Of a DNA stretch of 64,000 nucleotides, positions 45,477 to 57,822 are shown piece by piece (within the stretch, counting starts at the first letter, position 1; every line of letters begins with the position of its first letter). The notes beneath the pieces are model-generated. The model was not told the DNA's origin. It made no database searches and was given only the letters and a program-made list of their open reading frames with translations. A program made the translations under genes and the position numbers. This DNA is from Lactuca virosa (lineage: Eukaryota; Streptophyta; Magnoliopsida; Asterales; Asteraceae), in assembly GCA_928212115.1 (NCBI GenBank), contig CAKMRJ010005523.1, positions 249,828,668 to 249,892,667 on the forward strand. The letters are read 5' to 3'.

Positions 45477-48400
45477 TGTAACATCCCGAAATTCAGGTAC
45501 AACTATTTAACCCTCCTCTTTTGTCAAATTGTCAAGATTAGTCCCTGAGTAGGAAAAGTTGCAAATGAGTACGCCGGACGTACTGGAGAGTACGCTGCGC
45601 GTACTCATGCGCTTGAAATGGACGCGGACCCTTTAAGGTACGCTGGGCGTACCAAAGTTACGCTGGGCGTAACTGGTCCAGATGCAAACCCTAAATGAGA
45701 CTTGTGCACTATATAAGGAATGATATGGCCTTATCCTCACCTACCATTTCGAAGAGAGAAACCCTAAGAGAGCATTTCCTTCGTCCTAAAGCTTGTGTGT
45801 GAGGGTTTTGAGCTAAAAGTGCCTTTATGTGTTAGTGAAGAAGAAGATGAGGTTCTTGTGAAGGCTAGAAGTTGGAGTACAAGCTTGGATCTGAGTTCTT
45901 CAGAGGAAGGAGCTTCACTTAGAGGTAAAAGCTCAGAACTTTCCTCTTTATTTTGGTTTGGTGATTCATGGTCCATTTCTAGGGTTAAAGTCCCAAAGGT
46001 GGAGACTTTATGAGCACAAGGGACTCCATGGACCTAGATCTGTCCCGTTTCAGTGATATATGTGTAGTAGATCCATAAAAATCCCAACTTGGTCGTCATT
46101 AGGGAGTCATGTTTGAGTTATGGGCCTTAAAGTGTTGGAAGTGGAATGATTTGGGTGTTGGTGACTCTTACAGCCATGCAAAGGCTTAAAGTCACCAACT
46201 TTATGGATTAAGAGGCTAAGGGGTAGTCAGATCTGAAAGTTGGACGTGTGTCTTAACTGTTTAAGACCCCAAAAGCTAAGGAGTCTGAAATTGGGAGTTA
46301 CGCTGGGCGTAATCCCAGTACGCGCGGCGTAGGGGGTCGCGTTCCCCGTTTCTGTGAGGTCGCCGGGTACACCCAGCGTACAGGTTCGGTACGCGCAGCG
46401 TAACCCGGAGAGTTGACTTTTGTTGACTTTTAGGGTTTGGTCAAACAATTGGACTTTTGGGACCGTTGAGGGGTAAAATGGTCTTTTAGCCTTCTGAGAG
46501 TGCTAAGAGAGGGAACAGTCTAGCCTTGAGAGTTGTATTGATTAGAGTGCTTATTCCATGTGATTAGGCGGAGGCTAGAGCAGATTTTACCGAGTTCGAG
46601 ATTACCGAGTTACCCGAGGTGAGTCTTCTCACTATACTGTACCTGGAAGGGTACCTATGTGTGACCGGAAGGTCTTGTATGTGCTATGATGTATGTGCTA
46701 TACGCGGTTATGTGATATGGGTGACCGAAAGGTCTTGTATGCTATGATGTATGTGATATACGCGGTTATGTGATATGGGTGACCGGAAGGTCTTGTATGC
46801 TATGAGATGTATGTGTTATATGCGGTTATGTGATATGTATGTGCTATGTATGTTATGTATGGTATGGACCGGAAGGTCAAGATGACGTGGACCGGAAGGT
46901 CAAGATGATATGGACCGGAAGGTCAAGATGATATGGACCGGAAGGTCAAGAGGTTACGGACTGGAAGGTCGATACGGGTAGGACCGGAAGGTCTACCGGG
47001 ATTTGGGACAGAAGTCCCTCAGACACATGGATCGGAAGATCCTACAGAGTTATGGCCTGGAAAGGCGTATGTGTGGTATGTGGTATTTTGGGGAACTCAC
47101 TAAGCATTTATGCTTACAGTTGTTATGATATGTGTTTCAGGTACTAGCGAGGATCGCGGGAAGGCGCCGGCATGATTCGTACATGTGACATCCCCATTTT
47201 CACGACCAGAAAAGACCGATTTTGTTTATGCTTTATAAAAATCAGAGTACCACTTTTAATAAAAATGTTGTGAAATTTGTTCCCAGAAAAACATGATAAA
47301 TACGTTATCAAATCATTTCCGAAGAAATGTATTTCATTCATTTTCAAAACATTGGGATGTCATCATCAATACAGAAACATAAGCATAAACAGAACTTACA
47401 TTCATTTACACTAGTGATCTACATCTCTTTTAAATCTCTCAGTTTAAAGTAGCTTCATATCGACACCTGTGATACAAATAAGCTTGAGTGGGTCAGGTTG
47501 GGAAACCTGGTGAGTACATAGGGTTTTCAACCCACAATAATATAATTATTATGTTTAAACAATCAAACAATCAACCCAATTACCCATCCCCATTTTCTTC
47601 ATTTAATATTCCCTAAAGAATTATCTTAAGGGTCATCTCCTATGTCGTATTTACCTCTCATATCTTTACATCACATTTCCTTATATGTTCGTTCCTAAGG
47701 CATGAATACGTAGTTACAACATCGCCTGAACTCGTAATTCATAGTAAGGGTTAGAGTATCATCACATGAATATACAGTCACAACATCACCTGGACTCGTA
47801 ATTCATCACCTACAGGTTATAAGTCTGCTGGTGTTTCCACGGGTTGTCTAGAATAGTCCGTGGTCGCCATCTATACTCTAGTAGATGACTACATCTCCAA
47901 ATTGTCGGACAAGGTTATAGTATCTTTCATCCTACATCACCGATTCATCATCACATATCCATCACCTAATTATCATCACCTATCTCTCATCATTTTATTT
48001 CATCACACACCAACTATTTCATCTACCCATGTTTTATCCCAACATATTTGTAGATATAAAATAAATATATATTTAAATCATTTAAAACATGTATAAAATC
48101 ATTCATCCATCATAGACATCAAGTATTCAGATAATATGCACACACAGTACGTAATTTATATAAAATACTTCATATCTATGTGTAAGATGAAAGGGACCAT
48201 GCACTCACTTGAAAAGGTGGTGATTCCGAACTCAGACAGCGCTTCGCTTCTTAAAAAAAATAATTTCCTTCGACGAAACCTAATATTATTACCACTAGAG
48301 TTCAGTCTATTATTCGCCAAGACTAATTAATAGTCTAGCTATTATTACTATTATATAAGCGTTCAACAATACTTATATAACCCATAATAATAGCCCAAGT

Positions 48401-49572
48401 ACTTATTATAAGTTCCTAATAACGCTACTATAATTAAATAAACGATATATTAAAAATAGCGTAGGCATAGCTCACTTACATCGGGTTTTATAGAAAACCG
48501 GGCTTTGCTTGGAGCAGCGTTCCCGAGCCGAAAAGCTCTTCTTCTCGGAGTCTTCGAGCACTCCGGGGCTTCCGCCTCGTGCTAGGGAGGTTCCCTAGGC
48601 TTTTCGGGGGGTTTCGGGGGCTAGAGAGAGGTTCTAGAGAGAGAGTAAAGAGAAGAAAGAATGGGAAAGGTGTGAAGAAAATGAGGGTGGGAGAGGTTCT
48701 ATTTATAGGGTGAAAATGGCTGAACTTGGTGCCACATGTCACCATCTAGTGGCAAGACTTGGGGAGAAAGCAATGGCCAAGATTGTGCCACATCACCCAT
48801 TTTCGCACAGCACACTTCCGACTTCTAAAATCCGTAACTTTCACATACGACCTCCGTTTTTGACGTTCTTTATATCCACGCGTAGGTAAAAATAAGATCT
48901 ACAACTTTCATTTTGACTCCGTCGGCTATTTCTCGACCGATCTTAAATTTAACAGTACGAGGAGATTATACTGTTAAATGTCCGCGTAAATTCATAACTT
49001 CTACATACGGACTCTGTTTTCGTCTGTCTTTTTACCGTTGAGTTCCTATTAATGAGATCTTCAATTCTCATTTAGGTCGCGTAGGCCAAAAACCGCTCGA
49101 TCTAAAATTCGAGTTTTGGGTCGTGCACTGCTATGCCAAATCTTAGAAAATTCGTAACTTCCTCATACGAAGTCAGATTTGGGCGTTCTTTTTTTGTATG
49201 TTCTCAGTTTAACGTCTCCCGGTGTCGTGCTGGTTCTGCCGTAAAACTTCGATGAGACATAACTTCTTCGTTATAACTCGGATTTCGGCGTTCTTTATAT
49301 GTACGAAACCATTGAGACATGTTATACAACTTGGTTAAGATTATTTATTCTAAATAATATTTTGTCAAAAAGTCGTTTTCGACCCCTATTATCTCTAAAT
49401 TGACTAGCCCGGATCTACGGGCGTTACAGTACACACTTACGGAGTTTATGTTATTGAGATTCTGGGACATGTTTTGTTATGACACAGTGAATACATTATG
49501 TTTTATAATTATCGTGTGATTGAAAGTATGATTAAAAAATGAAAAATTGTTTTGAAAAATTACGTCGTTACA
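45477..49572 (+). repeat. 3' LTR of the non-autonomous gypsy element, interrupted
   Basis: The LTR runs 45477-47183 and resumes at 49434-49572. Without the solo LTR and one target duplication it is 1,846 bp, matching the 5' LTR (1,845 bp). Confidence 0.94.
47184..49428 (-). mobile_element. solo gypsy LTR inserted in another LTR
   Basis: 2,245 bp, starting TGTAACGCCCG and ending GATGTCACA on the minus strand. Target duplication GTACA (47179-47183, 49429-49433). Modules at about 48833, 48993, 49153 and 49258 (the last interval is shortened by a deletion), TATA box complement near 48700, hairpins at about 47495-47535. Confidence 0.94.
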
Positions 49573-49629
49573 TTAACCGAATCAATTAATACTTCAAACA
49601 TTATGATTGACTAGCTTAATAAAAATAGA

Positions 49630-49890
49630 AATTGACTTATCAGGGTAATTGCATTTTCGTTTTGTTCATATTTAGATAACTTTTTTTTACACACATCTAG
49701 GTAACAAACTTGTTGAAAGTGTTCACATATGGCTATTATGACCAGATGTAAGTATGTAACCTGCTATAGTCGGTCATAATGGTCATATGTGAACACTTCC
49801 AACAAGTTCGTTACCTAGATGTGTACAAAAAAATAGTTACCCAGATGTGAACAAACCGAAAAGATAATTATCCTGATATGTCAATTTTCC
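49630..49890. mobile_element. foldback MITE, second copy
   Basis: Arms of about 105 bp. The left has TTGACTTATCAGGGTAATTG and CACATCTAGGTAACAAACTT; the right is its reverse complement with few mismatches, ending CCTGATATGTCAA. A short loop separates them. The sequence would form a near-perfect hairpin. Same family as 3741-3948. Confidence 0.85.
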
Positions 49891-49928
49891 ATTTGATATT
49901 TATGGTTACAGATTAAATTCATATAAGG

Positions 49929-51800
49929 GTTTATTTCACAAAAGCCATTATATATACAACCTTGTTTTGTTCCAGCTCAAACTTTATTTTTTGTTCTTCA
50001 TTTGCCATTATATTTTAGAAAACATTTTATTTTTGGGCCTTTGGCCGGTAACCAACAGGTCATGATGACGTGTCGGTTTTGTATTTTTTTTAGTTTGAAT
50101 TTAGCCTCACCGTTTACGTATGAGTTTACATTTAGCCCCATCATTTATGTATGAGTTTGCATTTAGCCCCAATATTTTTTTGTTCTCCATTTGCCATTAT
50201 TTTTTAGAAAATTTTTTCATTTTAGCCATTGGCCAGTCACGAATAGGTATTTTAAAACGTAGTAGCTTAAAATGAAAAACAAAAAACAAAAAAGAAAAGC
50301 AATAATCGAAACTGTGACTTCTCTTTGAGGGTGTGGTGTGTTATCTAGTAAGCCAATGACTCTCTTTTTTGTATTATCACTGTTTATTGTTTTTATTGTA
50401 CACATGTATTTTAAAATGAAGGAAAAAGATCTAGTGTAAGTCTCGAGTCCGAGACATCTAATAAACGATGTGACATGTTAATATTTGAGCCAATAAAAAT
50501 TGTCATTTATTTGGGTTCTCAATAAATATGTCATTAGAAATATTTGGTTTCTCAACAAATATGACATCAGAAATAACAAATTGTTTTTTTTGAATTAGAT
50601 AACAAATTGTTTCTTAAATAAGTTACGAATGAATTAACAATTTTGATTTGCTTAAATATTAGCATGCCTCAATATTTATTAGATGTCACAGACTCAATAC
50701 TTACACATATATATATTTTTCCTTCATTTTAAAACACATGTGTACATTAAATACATCAAACATTGATAATACAAAAAAGAGAGCCATTAACTTACTAGCT
50801 AACATGGCTCGCCCCTCCAGGAGAAGTCTAAGTTTTAACTCTTTAGAAGTATTTGGTTTCTTAACAAATATGTCATTATAAATATCCAATTTTCTTAGAC
50901 GAGTTATGAATAAATTAACAATTTTGATTGACTCAAAGATTAACATGTCATATTATTTATTAGATGTTACGAACTCATGACACTAGGTCTTTTCAATCAT
51001 TTTAAAATACATGTATACATTAAATACAACAAATACTAATAATGCAAAAAAGAGAGTCATTGACTTAGTAGATAACACTCCCCACCACTCAAGGAGAAGT
51101 CGTAGTTTTGACTATTGACTTCATTTTTTCCTTTTTCGTTTTAAATTATTACGTTTTAAAATATCCATTTATGACTGGCCAATGACTAAAATGAAATTTT
51201 TTCTAAAAAAAATGACAAATGGGGTACATAAAAAATGTTGGGGCTAAATGCAAACTTATACGTAAATATGGGGGATAAATGCAAACTCAGATGTCACGAA
51301 CTCATGACACTAGGTATTTTCCATCATTTTAAAATACATGTGTACATGAAATACAACAAATACTAATAATACAAAAAAGAGAGTCATTGACTTAGTAGCT
51401 AACACTCCCCACCACTCAAGGAGAAGTCGTAGTTTTGACTATTGCCTTCGTTTTTTCCTTTTACGTTTTAAATTATTACGTTTTAAAATATCAATTTATG
51501 ACTGGACAATGACTAAAATGAATTTTTTTTCTAAAAAATAATGACAAAAGGGGAACATAAAAAATGTTGGGGCTAAATGCAAATTTATACGTAAATGTGA
51601 GGGATAAATGCAAACTCATATGTAAATGTTGGGGCTAAATGCAAACAGAGAAAAATACGAAACCAACACGTCATCATGACCTTTGGTGACTGGCCAAGGA
51701 CCAAAAACTAAAACATTTTCTAAAATATAATGACAAATGGGGAACAAAATATAAAGTTAGGGCTAAAACAGAACAATGTTATATATATAATGGTTTTAAT
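49929..51800. mobile_element. large foldback DNA element with internal duplication
   Basis: The left arm (about 49948-50430) and the right arm (about 51290-51795, reversed) share CCATTATATATA, GGTCATGATGACGTG, GCATTTAGCCCCA and GAGTCATTGACTTAGTAG-type blocks. In the right half a 327-bp unit is directly duplicated (start 50963 and 51290). The middle (50398-50745) is itself an inverted repeat ending GTACACATGTATTTTAAAAT. No transposase is encoded. Confidence 0.8.
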
Positions 51801-51944
51801 TTGTGTACTATCCTATATATAATAATGACATTTTTGGAGCATGTTATCAACTTTTTACATTTTTAACAAAACGACTATAATCTTTCATAAAAAAAAAGAT
51901 TTTCTTTTTTTACAAAAACCTTATCGGACGTAATATAGTGTGTA

Positions 51945-53540
51945 CAGTAGGCATGAGTATTTGGACCGAAAACCCGAACCGACCTAAACCGAATTAGGAC
52001 CAAATAAGTTATACGGGTCGGTTATCAGGTAGATATTCTAGGCTTATTCAGTTCTCGGGTTATTCAGCCTAGGTTACCCAAATAAAGGTTTAATCGGGCC
52101 AAAAGGACCAACACAGAAATTGAATAGTCACTTGATCGATCCCTCTTGGCTCTTACATATTGTCGTACCCACCCAATACCAATCAAAGTTAAAAAAAAAC
52201 TATTAAAATCATCGCTGTAGTAGTCCATAATTGATCACGTGAAATTGGATACCTGATTTGATCGATCAAAATTTTTGTGTTCGATCACAGTAGTTCGACT
52301 CCCTTGATTCATCGTCGACTTTGCTACACAAAAAACCCCTTCTCCCGCTCCTCGCTTCCTACTGTGATCGAACACCAAAAAAACATCTATTGTGAAATTG
52401 AACTCCACTATACTTTCAAGAAATCGAACTCCATTCTTCATTTCCAAGGAATCATTCAAGTCATGGAAAATTGGGTTCCAAGTCAAGAAACTCAAATAAG
52501 CATCATATATTATTCTACTACTCGAAATGTTATTCTTGTAATGTGTTATTATGTTATTCGTTCAATGTGTTATTATGTGATGTTACTCATTGAAATTTGA
52601 ATGTTTTATGTTGATGTATAAAAGTTCATTGCTATTATATCATATTAAATACAATATGTTATGTTAAAATTATTAATCTATTTCAATGTATTTTGTGATT
52701 GTAAATCGTTGTCTTATTATAATTTAGATTAATGAATCTATTTCAATGTTAAAGAACACATATTGCTATTTTATTATATTAAAATTATTTTGTTATTCTG
52801 TTTATATTGATGAGGAAGATGTTTTGGTTGATAACATTCAAAATGACAACAAACACCGGAAAAGGTCAAACAACAAACAACAAGAAAAAAATATATGCCA
52901 AAAGGGCGGCTTTTTGGGCCGTTTATGATGAACTTGAGGTTGACAACGTTTAACATATCAAATGCATATGGTGTGACACGTTGCTTAAAATCGAGTCCGG
53001 TGAATACAATACTTCTTGTATGATTAGACATTCAAAAATATGCAAAAAGAACCAAAAAAATTTATAAGAAAATTTAGAAAAGCAAACCACTTTAAATTTC
53101 AAAAAAAAAGTAAGTAATAATAAACGGGGAGAAAAGTATTGGCACTTGGAAGCATGATGAGAAAAGAATAAAAAAGTTTTTTTAAACTTATTTGTAGTTG
53201 GAGCATTACCATTCAAGTTTGTAGATAATGAAGCATTTATTGGTATACTAATGCATTAAACGGGAAAGTGGTTTTGTCATGTATAACTACAATTTCAAAA
53301 AGAGTCGCCGATTACTATGTTGAAGAAAAGGCTAAACTGAATAAGTTCTTTAGTAATCCCCTAACTAATCTGCATTTGACCGCCGATTATTGGACAAGTT
53401 CATGTCAACGATTGACATATATGTGATGGGTTTCATAGGTCACAAATTCTATGTATTTGCACAAATTGTTTTAACACTTAAGGGTACATGCAACCAAATG
53501 ATCTATGTATTTACAACTAATAGCAACATACTATAAAACT
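51945..53540 (+). mobile_element. hAT transposon relic, 3' end missing
   Basis: A hAT-like left end CAGTAGGCATGAGTATTTGG with GGTTCGGTT-type subterminal motifs is followed by about 800 bp of non-coding DNA and a broken transposase. The right end is not found; sequence changes to LTR-like DNA near 53540. Confidence 0.7.
52800..53426 (+). pseudogene. hAT transposase, BED zinc finger and N-terminal part
   Basis: From 52900 one frame reads KRAAFWAVYDELEVDN, a stop, then CIWCDTLLKIESGEY and CMIRHSKICKK, giving the Cys-x2-Cys ... His-x3-Cys pattern of a BED zinc finger. In another frame at 53289-53426 it reads ISKRVADYYVEEKAKLNKFF and LHLTADYWTSSCQRLTYM, the conserved plant hAT block that carries the first catalytic Asp. 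The C-terminal dimerisation domain is absent. Such proteins excise and insert hAT elements; this copy is dead. Confidence 0.85.
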
Positions 53541-54300
53541 TTAAGGAACCCTAGGTATAATCGAATTAACTAATTAGAGTTAGATTAGATACCTTGAATT
53601 GTTATAGAAAACAATTCCTTGAATCATTCTTGATCTTCTGAAAGCAAGCACCAAAAGTATGATGCCTTTAATGGCTCACACCCGAAACCCTAGAAACCCT
53701 AGAATGAAGAGGAGACAGAGGAAGCAGAAGGAAATTTTGTTCATATGCTTATTAGGAAGGTTGTTCATGAAATTTGCAAGCCAAAAAGTCCTATTTATAG
53801 TTTAGGTAACTTGTAGACAAAGCAAGATTTGAATAATTAAATAATAGATTTAATCTCAGTTCAAATCATTTCCTTACCTACAACTAAGAGGCTTCCAGAA
53901 ACCCTAGGAATCCCTCCAAAACCGTCCATACTATGGATGGTTCTAGAATTGCTTATTTTGTTCAACTATTTAACAATTACAATTCATCTACTTGCCAAAA
54001 AGTGGTCAGATGCTCGAGATAGTTTGGGGTCGAGGGAAGATATTAAATAATAATCAAAGTATATAGATAACAAAGTTTTCTAAATTTTTAGGGGATTTTT
54101 TGAACAAAAACGAGATAAGAGAGAAATTTGAGGTGTGAAGTCGAAATGGGCAACAACAACGCTTTTATAGGCGAGTTTTTCCAAGGCGCATCACACCCTT
54201 ATAGCATGGATCCAGTGCTCTCCCGATACGTGTCATTTTCCTACTAGTCTGCATACCCCTCTTCTAGAAGGCGTGTGCGCTGAGCGCGTGCCGAAAATGC
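53541..54300 (-). repeat. LTR fragments, probable
   Basis: Two TATA-like minus-strand segments (complement of CCTATTTATAG near 53790 and of CTTTTATAGG near 54162), each with AACCCTA-type or short leader sequence, suggest pieces of copia or gypsy LTRs. No ends or target duplications were found. Confidence 0.35.
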
Positions 54301-54830
54301 TGATTTTTGTAAATTGCATAACTTCTTCATACGAGCTCCGTTTTTGACGTTCTTTATATCCACGCGTAGCTATCGATGAGTACTACAACTTTTTCTTTAG
54401 GTTGTACACTTGTACTGACTAGTTCTGACTTTATTTTTAGCCCTTTTTTTATACGTTTATATGATTTTGCAAAAATCATATCTCTCTCATACGGACTACG
54501 GTTTTTGCCTTATTTTTCTCAAAACTCTTATCATAAGGAGTAATACGATTCTACTTTTGGTGATTTTATCTAAAAGTCAACCATTCTCTTCATAACTTTT
54601 TACGTCACACATTCCTTGTGTGCAGTTGATTTTTATATTTTAGAAAAATCATATTTAATGCATACGGAGTCGGATTTTTACGAATTTATATTTATGGGAT
54701 TGGCAAGACGTGTACTTTCAAAATATGTTATTATTTCTTCAGAATAACATAACTTTTTGCGCACTTATGTTCATAGATTTCGATTGATTTGTCTGGTTTT
54801 TCTTAGTTAATTTAATACAAAATCTTGTGT
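54301..54830 (-). repeat. isolated fragment with LTR U3 modules
   Basis: Three diverged modules (anchors near 54317, 54477 and 54650) share CATAACTTCTTCATACGA and GTTCTTTATATCCACGCG with the U3 modules of the gypsy LTRs. The first spans the same order of motifs. Confidence 0.7.
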
Positions 54831-54845
54831 TTTTATCACAGATTG

Positions 54846-54853
54846 ATATATAT

Positions 54854-54888
<35 letters not shown>

Positions 54889-54890
54889 TA
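54846..54890. repeat. (TA)n microsatellite
   Basis: About 45 bp of TA repeats with one interruption. Confidence 0.9.
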
Positions 54891-54947
54891 CGTATTAAAT
54901 CTATTATACTTGATGTTTGTCACCTTTAGTGGTTAACAACTGGTGAC

Positions 54948-55780
54948 CAGCGGCGGAACCAGAAACTTTTATAAGGGGTAGCACCAAAAAAATCTCGATA
55001 AAAGATACTAAGATAATTTTTTAAAAAATTATGATTTGTTTGATATTACAAACTAACACAAAAGTTTTATATTTTAAAGTTGACATTTTTGTTCCCATTT
55101 TTTAAAAGAGCTCCATTACTCGTTATACACTACAAATCAAAATATCATTCATAAAATCATCACCCATTTTTATTACGTCAGTTGGTCTTCCAAAATTTCA
55201 TTGCGGAAAAACATCACTTCGTTAAAATGGATTCCGAATTCTTGAAATTGCATGTCTAAAACAATTACCAAGATGTGTTCTTCTATTAAAAAATTTCCAA
55301 TGAGTTTCCACAAACCAATTAAAATATTTAAACTTATTTTCACTAATAACATAACAAATTAACCAGTTAATAACTAATTAGTTCATTTTAGGTTTTTAAT
55401 TTGAATAACTGAAATTAAAATAAAATAGTATAATATTAATATTAAAGTAAATACTTTATATTTGTTTTGTTTTGTGTATATAATGAAGTGGGCTATTACC
55501 TCCCCATCTTGTTAAACTCCTTGTTTCTTTTTGTTTTGTGGACGAACCCATCTTGTTAAACTCCTTGTTTCTTTTTGTTTTGTGGACTAACCGATGTGCT
55601 TTTATTTGGACTAAAACTTGGACTTCTTATTATACCTATTATTTGCATATTTTAATTATAGCTACTGTGGTGTTGGTGCACCATATGTATATATAAGGAA
55701 AAGTCAAATTTTTAATATTTATGGGAAGAACATGAGGGGTAGCACATGCTACCCCTGCCACCATGCTAGTTCCGCCGCTA
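54948..55780. mobile_element. non-autonomous DNA transposon with GCGGCGGAAC ends
   Basis: The left end is CAGCGGCGGAACCAG and the right end is the complement of TAGCGGCGGAACTAG. Flanks CTGGTGAC (54940-54947) and CCGGTGAC (55781-55788) form an 8-bp near-duplication, or 9 bp if the adjacent A is included, so hAT or Mutator superfamily. A 46-bp unit (CATCTTGTTAAACTCCTTGT ...) is duplicated at about 55504-55592. It interrupts the copia RNase H remnant. Confidence 0.75.
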
Positions 55781-55788
55781 CCGGTGAC

Positions 55789-56238
55789 AACTTCCACAAT
55801 TGTTACAATCATTCCTCTACAAGTGGTTGGGTGTTTCTTCTTAGAGGAGATGTCATTTCTTAGGCATCCAAGAAACATACTTGTATTACTAACTCAACCA
55901 TGGAGTCTGAGTTTGTAGCTTTGTCTGTTGTTGGTAAAGAAGCTAAGTGGCTAAGGAATTTTATTTATGACATACCATTATGGCCAAACCTGATATCTAC
56001 CATTTCTATTAGATGTGATAGTGTTACAACCTTGGCTAAGGCTTATAGTCAAATGTACAATGGGAAGTCTAAACATTTAGGTGTTAGACATAACATGATT
56101 CGTGAGCTCATCATGACTGGTGTGATATTTGTGGAGTTTGTGAGAACTCAGTTGAACTTAGCCGACCATTTAACCAAAGGGTTAGCTAGAAATCTCGTGC
56201 ACAAAGCGGCTATAGAGATGAGTTTAAATTCCAACTAA
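55789..56238 (+). pseudogene. copia RNase H remnant
   Basis: The frame reads GDNFHNCYNHSSTSGWVFLL, a TAG at 55861 where copia proteins have Trp (VIS-stop-ASKK), then STMESEFVALSVVGKEAKWL, the RNase H active region, KSKHLGVRHNMIRELI and LNLADHLTKGLARN, the normal end of copia pol. Everything upstream (RT and earlier) is missing. Downstream non-coding DNA leads to a purine tract and a 3' LTR at 56759. Confidence 0.88.
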
Positions 56239-56758
56239 AATCTTTCATATTGAGATACCTAATTCCCATCTAATGAAATATTAGATGCTGAATTCAATGT
56301 GGAAAGCTTGATATTTAAATATTATTATCATCATCCCAAGGTATGTGTTCGGTACTGTAAGTTAACGAGGTTGAAATTTTATTTCTTAATAGTTCTTTGA
56401 AAAATCGCATTTGCAGGTGCAAGAACAAAAGAACTACCTATATAAGCATGAAGTTTAGCTGCTTGAAGATGTTGGGACTTGGCTTTGATATGCTTATTGA
56501 AGGATGGGACACAAGCTAGTAAAATATAGTGTCAAGTTAGAAGTCATAAGAATATAAACTGTTGTGTGTATTATCTTTATGTATTCACTATGAATAGAAA
56601 GGGTTCAATCCTTAGTGACACCTTGATATTCAAATATTTGGAATGAATAATATACTAATGTAAAATTCAATCGTCATGACATTTCATTTATGCATCAGTT
56701 TGTTGTTGTTATGTTTTGTTTTTAAGTTAATCAAGATTACACTTAAATGGGGGAAGTT

Positions 56759-57400
56759 TGTTGGTGAATTGTTTCACTAATTGTATTTAAGTGTAATGGG
56801 TTGACTTGTTTGACCAAAATCAATCTTGATATATATTAAACGGGTAAAGAAGGTGCGGAATGCACACTTGTTTAAGTTTATTCAAGATTCAAAATAGACT
56901 ATCATTTAGGGGCGAAACCCATGAACGAACATGGGTCCAGGGGAAGCGCCCCTGGGAGCAGGCTCTAAGGGGCATAACCTTTAGCTGGGTTCAAGTTGGT
57001 TTGGGTTATATTGCTTCGTTAAAAATGAATCAGAATCCGAATTATTGAAAATGAACCCGGTTTTTGACTTTGTTTTGACTCTTATTAAAATGCCTGTTTT
57101 TATGACAGTTTTTGACTGGTGGAGACAGTTTTGGGATAGAAAACTATTTTGTGATCGTTTTCAGACAAAGGTGGTTTATAACCAATTTTGGTCTTCATTT
57201 TCTGGTACTCACACAAATCATAAATTCTCATTCTTTATTCTTGTTCTCTCAATTTTGAGTCTTATGTAATTGAAGATTGGGGAGTACCACCCAAATATTT
57301 CAATTTGAAAGTGATTACACAATTCTCAAAATTTCCAAGTGCTTTTACACCCAAATTTCTAATAAGCTAAATGAGTGACTATTATACAGGGGACGCTTGA
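56759..57400 (+). repeat. 3' LTR of the copia remnant (right end uncertain)
   Basis: Starts TGTTGGTGAATT directly after the purine tract AAATGGGGGAAGTT. Contains CCAGGGG-AAGCG-CCCCTGG (about 56937-56955), a 7-bp stem hairpin. The end cannot be fixed because the 5' LTR is absent. Confidence 0.65.
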
Positions 57401-57473
57401 TCAACAACAAGAGTTGGTGGATAAATTCTCTGGGTTTTGAGTAGAAGAGAAAAGCTAGATGAACTGAATAAAC

Positions 57474-57755
57474 TTGCTAATTAGAGGAGGTTTGATCAGG
57501 TGGACACGAGAAGAAAGTATCCTAAAGAGAATCATAGTAAGATGCACCAAACTAGCTGGTAATAAAATCCTTAATGTGCATATTACCCGGAAGATGGAAG
57601 TTCTAACAAAGGATTCAATTCAAGTTTCTGAGTTGGTCTCCTATGGTTACTTGGAATGGATTGAGAAGCAGGAAGGAAAGCATGCTAATGAGCTGAAAGT
57701 CCCAACTAATATCAAAGGACAGGTGGCTGCATCTCATTCTCGAGACATAAAGTAA
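57474..57755 (+). CDS. 93-codon open frame, unidentified
   Basis: Starts MLIRGGLIRWTREESILKRI and ends SHSRDIK; basic, with no motif I recognise, no signal peptide and no repeat. It lies between two copia remnants. It could be an exon scrap of a captured host gene or chance. No promoter or splice signals support expression. Confidence 0.2.
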   Translation: MLIRGGLIRWTREESILKRIIVRCTKLAGNKILNVHITRKMEVLTKDSIQVSELVSYGYLEWIEKQEGKHANELKVPTNIKGQVAASHSRDIK

Positions 57756-57822
57756 TAACTCTAAAGAAAGGAAAAAAAAGAAAAGAAAAGTTGATCCCTC
57801 ATGCTCAACTGTCAAGAGATAT

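Larger units (their letters stand above)
39428..49572 (+). mobile_element. non-autonomous Ty3/gypsy element lacking RT and integrase core
   Basis: LTRs 39428-41272 and 45477-49572 (the latter interrupted by a solo LTR) begin TGTAACATCCCG and end CGTCGTTACA. The target duplication is TTAAC (39423-39427, 49573-49577). The primer site TGGTATCAGAGC follows the first LTR and TAGTGGGGGAGAAT precedes the second. Inside are gag, protease, the first residues of the RT domain, a 44-bp tandem array, about 540 bp of non-coding DNA and then only the integrase C-terminus with chromodomain. Movement would need enzymes from an intact relative. Confidence 0.93.
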
